Below, piece after piece: positions 57,372 to 64,000 of a stretch of DNA of 64,000 nucleotides. The notes beneath the pieces were generated by a model that saw only the letters and a program-made list of their open reading frames with translations, was not told where the DNA came from and did not search any database. This DNA is from Jaapia argillacea MUCL 33604 (taxonomy: Eukaryota > Basidiomycota > Agaricomycetes > Jaapiales > Jaapiaceae), in contig KL197767.1 in the NCBI GenBank assembly GCA_000697665.1, forward strand, positions 78,660 to 142,659, given 5' to 3'. A program made the position numbers and the translations under genes. Position 1 is the first letter of the stretch. The number at the start of each line of letters is the position of its first letter.

Positions 57372-58160
57372 ATGTCTATACTCGCCCTCTCCCTTACAGT
57401 CGCCGACCGTGTCTCTGCCATAAAACCGCAAACGTACGACGCATGGAAATCGAAGAAGTCTTGTCGCGGTAAGTGTCGTTTATATGTCCTTGTCTCTGCG
57501 CTCAGCCGGATCGCCAGACTCGGAGGGCAACCTCTACTATGTGGGGGATCGGTACGTCTTTTCTTTTTCGTCTGACTCACTCTAATGTTGGAAATGTAGG
57601 GTTTCTTTCTTCAATGTGATGTATCGCGTCGACTCGTGGTATGGTGAGATCAAGAAGATAAGGGTGGACCCGGATACAGGGGTAAGTCTCTGCGTTGATT
57701 GCCTTTTGACATTGCTGATGGGGGCGTAGGATCTTGTCCTGAAAGTGCAATGGCTTCTGAGGGGGAAGCACCTGGTTGCTGAGCTGTAAGTATCTGACTG
57801 TTCCTTTTTTGAGCTTTCACTGATGCATAGCAGGGGAAGTGCCCGTAAGCTGGGCAGGCGTGAGCTGGTGGTGGCGGATTTTACCGATTTTGTGCTGGCG
57901 GGAGCCATCATGGGTAAGTTTGTCTGTTTGTTTCTTTGCACTTATCTCCCTGATCCCATTTCATATAGGAAGAATTCCTTTTCGATTGTCAGCGACCCAG
58001 CCGGCCAGGGGTTTTTATGCCAAGCGGCAGTTGCACTCTGGTGCCAAGTCTCTCATAGTGAGTCTAACCCTGATGCTGTTTGTTGCCAACCTGCTAACAC
58101 ATCTAATGCACCTGATAGCCGATTGAGGGCTTGACAGGTCCTACTAAAAAGCGAAAGTAA
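57372..58160 (+). CDS. Small BAH-like protein, copy 2 (164 aa, seven exons)
   Basis: Exons 57372-57468, 57506-57551, 57600-57681, 57730-57785, 57831-57913, 57969-58057 and 58119-58160 join in phase. Introns are 37-61 nt with strong GTAAGT-type donors. The order of segments resembles a BAH domain: YYVGDRV (43-49), WYGEIKKI (61-68), LKVQWLL (79-85), RRELVVADFTDFV (103-115), then AIMGRIPF. BAH domains read histones or bind protein partners in chromatin. The basic C-terminus KKRK could direct it to the nucleus. No enzymatic or second domain is present, which is unusual for a BAH protein. The intron 4 acceptor is ambiguous by 3 nt (TAG or CAG). The paralog at 25989-26752 shares exon 3 length and intron phases. 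The BAH assignment is an inference from motif order. Confidence 0.75.
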
Positions 58161-58868
58161 TTAGTATAGTGACGTTGTTGTAATATAGCGCGACAATGAA
58201 TTGTAAATGCTCACTAGTTGCCTTTCGTCGATATTGAGACAATCGCGCCATGTGCACGTCCTTCCATGAAATCTCATTTGCTTGATGATTCTTCACATGT
58301 CTTTGGAGAAGCGGTGTTGTATTGGCCTCCAGGTTGGTCTCGTACCGAAGCCTGTCCCTATTCTTACTTCATCCCTTAGGTTAGGGTTATAGGAAATGCA
58401 ACTGAAGAGTGTATGGGATTGTGTGATATGGGCGATATACTGCGCAAAAAATACGGATTTGCGGAAGCTGCAGGTTTTCATGGAAGTCGAAGGTGGCGTC
58501 GCGCAAGTGGTACGAAGTCTGGAAGTGGAAGGCTCGCACGTAGGTTGATTTGTGCAGGTCGGTGACAAGGACAAGTGACTCTTTCCCTACAGGCTGTCGA
58601 AGTAAGTCCTTGGGCAAATAAGTGTGCCGTTGACTGCTATCACGGCTCTCAGCTAGGGTGGTTGATGGCCAATGGCCCAGTCCCACACTATTCAGAGGAC
58701 TTGGATGCAATTGAATCGGTTCCATGACACCTCGGGTACGGATATCAGAAGCAAAGGAGGGCAGTCTTCACGCTCCGAGGCTCGAAGGCACTGTACGTAG
58801 CGGTTCGAGGATGATCAAGCACTGAAACGGCGACCCAGGACTAAGTACTCTATATGAGAATTTTTCCT
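58161..58868. other. Intergenic between BAH-like gene and 264-aa gene
   Basis: The two genes converge here. Minus frames of about 100 codons occur (58725-58387) but have no motif and no splice support. Confidence 0.4.
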
Positions 58869-59825
58869 TCAGGTGTTTGAGACGCTATTCAAACGGTAGC
58901 CAATCGTCTCGATGGTGCTCCAGAATACTTGGATGTGACTGGACATCGTCTCGAGAATATATATAGAACGCCATGCTCGAGCGGGGTCCTACGGGTGGGT
59001 TAGATGGATATTGAAGTAAAATCAAAGCGCGACATACCTCAGGATCCGGTTCTCCCAAATAAGCCTCCCCGTCATCTTCAAGGGCAGCCGCGACGAGAGC
59101 TTCAATTTCTTCGGCGGTACGCGTGCGTTCGGTGATCCTTCGTTTGACTGACTTACACGCATTTGTATGAAACGACCGTCGCCATTCACTCAGGCCCTGT
59201 CGAGTCTACAGAACGTTACCGAAGATGGCAAGGATAGAACAAAAAAGGTGACTCACGATTGCATAGATACGCCCATTGTTAGGTCCACCCGACCTCGCTA
59301 CATCAATTGACTTTCCTGGGAATATCAACCCAAGTGCCCGCTTCAATACCTTGAGGAAATGGTCCTCACCGTGATCCGGGTCAAATGGGTCCTTCTCAGC
59401 TCTGTAGAACTCAATGAGGGTGGGCATGAGTTTGGAATGATAGATAGGCTGGATATACGCAGGTAAGGCACTGAATGCGAGCGATTTGGCTCGTGGTACG
59501 GCGGTTTTGGCCTTACAAGTGGCTTTCGGTTTTGGCCCCTCGACAATGACTTCGACGATCTGATGAAGCGAGATCAAGATGGGTTCACAATGTCATAACA
59601 ATGGAAATATATGCCACATACCTGCTCTCCACGGCCCTTCTTTGACATTGCCATGGCCTCTCGCTTCATTGAAACATCCTCGTCCTTGAAGCCAGCGATC
59701 TCCTCAATAGAATCAGATGATGCGGAACGTTTGAGTGGTTGCTTGGGTTTCCGTTGCACAGCGTTGGACTTCGGTAGCTCGGTATCACGAGGGGCGAGAA
59801 GCTCCAGTTTCCAATCGGAATCCAT
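58869..59825 (-). CDS. Uncharacterised 264-aa protein
   Basis: Minus-strand exons 59825-59622, 59559-59257, 59205-59038 and 58988-58869 join in phase, every intron in phase 0. The start is the ATG at 59825; the open frame extends upstream only from a TTG. The N-terminus is Ser/Lys-rich and likely disordered. The core reads LPAYIQPIYHSKLMPTLIEFY, then a Phe-Pro block (GLIFPGKSIDV), a basic segment, an acidic Ala/Glu-rich stretch and a C-terminus with ARAWRSIYILETMSSHI. To my knowledge, similar LPAYIQP-containing proteins are common, often near transposons, in mushroom-type fungi, without assigned function. I do not assign one. It looks intact. Confidence 0.75.
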
Positions 59826-60235
59826 TTGGGACAAGGATTGACGAGATGACGAATCCAAAGGCCCCTATTCTTGTCTTATGTTCAGTTGTTCACGATGATC
59901 CACTACAAGGCCAAACGGCCCATCCCTTGTGACACATGGCCGAGTACCCAGTCACAACACATTTTTTAATCCTCCCACCCAAGATATTGGTCGCACAGTT
60001 TCATTCAAGTCAAAAATAAGTTTTCCAGTGCTCATACATCAGCATGAATGTATACTAGACGCTAGAGGATACCGCTTAGGATTTGGAGGAAGAGTGGTAA
60101 AGATATTGATGAAATTCTGTGAAGTGGTCGAGGAGTAGGCATGGGACGGTAGTATTTACACAACCCACCAAGTTAATGGTTCAGTTACAAGTAAAAGTTG
60201 GCATGAGATAGAATATCCTAATGGCCAAGGGCTGT
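59826..60235. other. Intergenic upstream of the 264-aa gene
   Basis: No gene seen. Should contain the promoter of the minus-strand gene ending at 58869. Confidence 0.4.
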
Positions 60236-61156
60236 GCCCAGTATGCGTCTCTCAATATCATTCATCACACTTCCATCCACCACCAGATCAAAGAGGCCCC
60301 TCTGTATCCTGGCATCCCACATGAAGAACACGCCGAGCGACTCCCCGTCAACAATCCCAGCAAACAGAAAGCGGGGGATCAGCCGAGTGAGGCCTAGACA
60401 ACGTAGATAAGACTCGACTGGGAAGAAACAGCTGCCTGGTGCTTGCCAAGGGCTGGGGGAGCGGGGAGCGGGGGCTGACTCTGTACCACCCGGAGTGGAT
60501 GCCAAAGAACGTAATGTGTGTACCTGATCAGGTTTCATATCCGCGTTAGCAACTGGTGAATATGACGTGGAGAAAGAAACACGCTTGCCTTGTTCGCGGT
60601 AATAAAACTCTTCCTTCTGTGTCTCTTCAGCAGGTGGGTTGTGATATGCTCTAGAGACCAGTCAGCCTCAAATCCTCGAAATTTAGGGAAGAGGTCTAGG
60701 GCCTATGGACTTCAATCGGTACAATACTATGTCAGTAAATATCGCAACATACCTCTTCGGTGAATGTTTCTAAATCACGAGGATCTTGGTTCTTCCAAGT
60801 TTTATTCACTTGGAGACGGGTTTCTATCAGCTTGAGGATTTTGACCTGTTGGTTAGGATAGTCAGTCGGTCGCTAACAAACACAACTCGCCCACAACACT
60901 GACCTGTAGCTCTACGAAGTCCTTCTCCTTCCTCAGACCCAGGACTTGCATGATATCAAACTTCAAAACCCTATCGATCATATATTTGGGCTTGGGCTTG
61001 AGCTCGAAAGACAATCCGCCTTTGGGCAGTTCTGAAATCGACTTCTTCTTGGAGGTCTTCTTGGAGGTCTTCTTGAGGGTCTTCTTGTGCCTGACTATTT
61101 CGAGCAGTCGTTAACACATCAAGATATTACTGCACGGATGACATACTGCTGGTCAT
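60236..61156 (-). CDS. Probable multi-exon gene of unknown function (exon chain uncertain)
   Basis: Minus-strand exon from about 61080 to 60903 reads KKTSKKTSKKKSISELP then KPKYMIDRVLKFDIMQVLGL; a GTCAGT donor and CAACAG acceptor lead in phase to KILKLIETRLQVNKTW and LETFTEE, then a GTATGT donor at about 60751. Further down, the frame 60538-60236 reads SCFFPVESYLRCLGLTRLI and ends LGTALGH. The join between these parts is not in phase with any acceptor I tried, and the start could be an ATG at 61156. The Lys/Thr repeat region may be read in either of two frames. No family recognised. Confidence 0.45.
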
Positions 61157-61224
61157 GTTGGAAGGTGCGAGCTGGAGAGCAGAACAGGGCTGTAAGTAGA
61201 TGTAGGATGGGGAGAAAGGTAACT

Positions 61225-61320
61225 TATACTGTCGTCGCTCTTGTTCGATTCTCCATTTTGGGCAATATGAACTTCTATCAACACGACTAGTCTGCATCCA
61301 CTCGCGCGTGTTTCACTGGA
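61225..61320 (+). repeat. Dispersed repeat, copy B (partner of 54584-54680)
   Basis: Same ordered blocks as copy A, same orientation, 6.6 kb away. See copy A. Confidence 0.75.
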
Positions 61321-61779
61321 ATCCGGAATTTCGGTGCCGGTAAAGTCATGTGCACGAATAACAAATGCAGTTAGTGACATCGCGTCTCTCGACAAAACGC
61401 GCTGAAAGCGTTTTCTGACGCGTATGTAGGTCACTGGTACTGCCATCTCACTTGTCTCAATGTACACAATCTCCTGATCCTCGCCACCAAACTGACTGCG
61501 AACGTCGAAGGTCGTTTCAGCAGGTGGGCTTCGCTCTGCGATCGGTATCCTCGTATATATAGTTGGTACTACTTACGGTGACCGATCAGCACACGTACGA
61601 GAAGACAGCAAGGAATCGAAATACGAAAGCATCACCACTTTTCTCATCACTAGCAAAGACGAAGGTATGTCATCCCTTGAGTTTTCACTCGTCTCTGCGA
61701 CGACCGATGTTGCCATCAATATCAACACCCGCTGACTACTTGAATAGTGAATGCAGGTCCCTGGACAAATTTAGCTGCT

Positions 61780-62440
61780 CGGCGGGAAGCTGTCATCCAT
61801 TAACGGCCCGGTTCGCCAACGCGCAAACAACCCTGATACGGTCTCTCTCGACGTGCCTGACGGACTCCGACGTTCGTTCTCGTCGTCTCCCTCCTCCGGA
61901 AGCAGTCCAGCTACAAACTCCTGTTCCCACCCCTCGTCATAGGGTTCGTCGAATTCCAGTGTATCGGCTCAGCCACCAGCACCCATACCGGCTATCGACC
62001 CTCAATTGGTCGGTCCACCCTCGGCGTCGAAAGCCATGTCGGATTTTGATGAAGAGGAGGAGGATGCGTGCAATCAAGCACAGGCTGATGCTGACGAAGA
62101 AGAGGCGATGAGCTCGCGGGAGGAGGAAGAGGAGAATGTAGCGGTTATGGAGAATGTGGCTATGAAGGTTGCAGGCAAAGGCAAGAGACGGAAAGGCACT
62201 GTTGCTTCTGGGGCTGGGACGGGGGGGGTTGTCAAGAAATCGTCCTTGGGGTCCTCACCGTCTTCGGCGAAAGCTTCGGCATTGTCGGCGGTGGGTTCGG
62301 GTCATTTGAAAGAGTAAGGAGAAGGGGAATGGGGTGGTTGACAGTGGGGTGCCAACGAGTGCGGTTGTGAGGCAAGGAAGCTAGGAGGCGGATGTCGAGT
62401 AAGGAGAAGAGGCAGTTGAAGAACAAGATCAGTGCTATAC
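61780..62440 (+). pseudogene. Broken bZIP transcription factor gene
   Basis: Plus-strand pieces read SFSSSPSSGSSPATNS, then after a TAG the frame SAQPPAPIPAIDPQL, SDFDEEEEDA and KGKRRKGTVASGAGTG to 62317. After a stop, 62392 onward reads MSSKEKRQLKNKISA, the beginning of a bZIP basic region. A normal basidiomycete bZIP continues with R-N-F-x-R after NKISA; here it changes to IQHLHHSS, so the gene is cut inside the DNA-contacting helix and the leucine zipper is gone. Non-functional; the recognition relies on the short basic-region match plus the acidic linker. Confidence 0.6.
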
Positions 62441-62514
62441 AACACCTCCACCACTCTTCCCGGCCCAAGCCTCCCCAGCGTAGGCTGATTGCTCAACTCG
62501 GGCATTCTCACCAT

Positions 62515-63268
62515 TCAAACCACCTTCTTCATTACCTTCTTACACCTCCACTCCAAATAAACCTTCCTCCTCTCCCTCTCACTGAACGATCGACCGCGAC
62601 CCGATAACACAGTTTCCAGTCGTCTATAAACGAAGGAGCGATGGAAGGGTTCGGCGTAGTTGAATATGGGTGCGACCAGTTGTAGTAGGAGGATGGATGA
62701 GGGTTCGGCGGTAACCTGTGTGAGCTTGAGGGAGAGTTGGTGGTGGGAGAGCAGGATTGCTAGTAGTTCGGTGGGTTGGACTAGCGGAGTCTTGAGAACT
62801 GTTTCACGAACTTCAAGATGCGAGGGGTGTTTTGGTAGTACGAGATGGTGGTTGCTTGGACTTTCCTTCACTTTTTCCACAGAGCAAAAAATTTCAATGC
62901 TCCCAGCATCACTAGAGCCTGTAATTTCCGAAACCATCAAACGACACCGTGACTCTTGCAGTGATTGCGATGGGTTATTGCCTACTCCAGCCGACTGCGA
63001 AGCAGCATTTCCGCCCAGTTGCCCGTTCGCAACATCCGAACCAGTCCAACATACCACTCTATGTCCCTTTGCCAGTATCAACTCACCCTGCCTCCCCAGC
63101 TGCATGAGTCGTTTGTGATTATCAGGGATCATGTACCTCTCTAATTCCAAATGACGCCATCCCATCACCAACCGCGTCTCTTGCAGAACGGTCGAAGCCA
63201 CTATTGCCTTGGCACTTGTAGACTCGCCAACAGTTAGAACAATATTGGGCGGCACAATTTGCCTACGC
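62515..63268 (-). CDS. Hypothetical protein, uncertain ORF
   Basis: A minus-strand frame open from 63339, with its first ATG at 63270-63268 region, ends at 62515 with basic text (RRKVYLEWRCKKVMKKVV). It starts within sequence related to the repeat-rich upstream region of the BAH-like gene and ends next to the broken bZIP gene. Hydrophilic, no motif. It may be a chance open frame. Confidence 0.25.
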
Positions 63269-63365
63269 ATCCTTGCACCATTTGTAAATGGTTGGTGGCC
63301 TCCCTGAGGAAATGGAAGTGAACGCCCGTGGCTCTTCACACATTGTCCGCTTGAATTGCCTCAGT

Positions 63366-63373
63366 TTATAAGA
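63366..63373 (+). promoter_or_regulatory. TATA-like element of the truncated BAH-like paralog
   Basis: ttataagaaactctcgc matches the element at 57285 except for one base and sits 71 nt before the ATG. Confidence 0.55.
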
Positions 63374-63436
63374 AACTCTCGCCGTTCACCTTCAACATCC
63401 TCATCCCCTTTCACCCCTCGCCCACCTACACACGCC

Positions 63437-63514
63437 ATGTCCCTCAGACTTGCTAAACGCATTGCGGCCATCAAACCCACCACCTACGACAAACGGATGA
63501 AAGTGGATTTTTAG
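63437..63514 (+). pseudogene. BAH-like gene, copy 3, 5' fragment only
   Basis: ATG at 63437 opens MSLRLAKRIAAIKPTTYDKRM, matching the first exon of the 164-aa gene (ADRVSAIKPQTYDAW). After 25 codons it meets TAG and unrelated sequence begins at about 63512. None of the other six exons follows. The break coincides with a gcgagcgcgaag/TTAGG block. Confidence 0.8.
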
Positions 63515-64000
63515 GGGGGAGCGAGCGCGAAGGGTTAGGTTAGGTTAGGGGGGAAGCGAGCGCGAAGCGCGAGCGAATCAAGATAAGTCGAAAGGAGTAA
63601 AGAATAACAGGCTATCCGAAGAGTAGACACTGTTTCGATAATCTCTTCAGACTCTTTACTCTAGGCTTTTATATTACCTGGCATGGGTTCCGGCCCGAAC
63701 TAACCCCGGAGTACCCATGAGAAAATTCCCATCGGGGAATGATATACCCGTTTCTCCATCACAGCCGACTCGGTCAGCGGGCAGAGCGGATCTTGCCATG
63801 ACACTGGACTGCACCCGTAATAGGTCTGCGAAGCAGAGGCATAGCCACCCAGCCGACCATGGGTCAAACCGGAATGCGCAGTAACCCCCGCGACCGTCCG
63901 TTCAGGTCTTACTTTAGGTATAATTGCTACGGGACAAGTAGTCAGTGATTTANGCTATTGGTCGCAAGCGTATGGCGAAATTCACGCTGTCAGTCCAAAC
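63515..64000. other. Unassigned sequence with short repeats and an ambiguous base
   Basis: Begins with agcgagcgcgaag, then three TTAGG-like units, then agcgagcgcgaagcgcgagc. The remainder has no gene. One undetermined base (n) at 63953 marks uncertain assembly near the window end. Confidence 0.5.

Noticed and set aside
63533-63553. TTAGG repeats as a telomere tract
   Set aside because: Only three irregular units, flanked by unrelated sequence on both sides and followed by at least 450 bp more. Fungal telomeres usually have long TTAGGG arrays.

Overview
The window is nuclear DNA of a filamentous basidiomycete, most likely an Agaricomycete (mushroom-type fungus). The evidence is many short GT-AG introns (about 45-110 nt), no operons, and gene families typical of this group: a FunK1-type kinase with an HRDxSxRN loop, F-box/LRR-like proteins, a MYND finger protein, Zn(II)2Cys6 proteins with coiled coils, an HST3/HST4-type sirtuin, and decayed Ty1/copia elements. 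It is an accessory-rich, gene-poor stretch. I find about ten gene models whose exons join in phase, surrounded by pseudogenes, transposon remnants and long empty intervals. Splice sites were inferred by reading GT/AG signals and checking phase; no search or transcript data were available.

Layout. 1-15 kb: tail of a Zn-cluster gene cut by the window edge, an intact four-exon sirtuin, a convergent four-exon MYND gene, a frameshifted AlkB-like oxygenase remnant, about 5 kb of unrecognised DNA, then an 881-aa gene of an uncharacterised family. 15-20 kb: uncertain ORFs, a 99-bp tandem duplication, and a large inverted repeat (arms about 310 bp) built from a spliced gene fragment. 20.9-24 kb: a degraded copia element on the plus strand. 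24-29 kb: an uncertain minus-strand gene, a 123-aa seven-exon BAH-like gene, and a 460-aa F-box-like gene. 29-33 kb: GGGTA/GGGTTAACCC-rich repeats and a copia gag-protease remnant. 33.3-37.7 kb: an F-box gene with one in-frame TGA, divergent from an eight-exon Zn-cluster/coiled-coil gene. 39.3-41 kb: another copia remnant. 43-45.7 kb: a complete FunK1 kinase. 48.2-54.1 kb: a second, compacted and decayed copy of the first 14.7 kb. 57-64 kb: a 164-aa seven-exon BAH-like gene with tandem repeats upstream, a 264-aa gene of unknown function, a broken bZIP gene, and a truncated third copy of the BAH-like gene.

Two patterns stand out. First, the segmental duplication shows reciprocal decay: copy 1 keeps the sirtuin but its Zn-cluster tail is stopped early, while copy 2 keeps the Zn-cluster gene but its sirtuin has lost its reading frame, the catalytic loop and zinc cysteines. 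Second, a family of tiny BAH-like proteins shares a seven-exon layout and intron phases across two copies, with a third 5' fragment carrying the same TATA-type promoter. Several products (sirtuin, MYND, Zn clusters, BAH-like) are of chromatin or DNA-binding types, but nothing shows that they act together.
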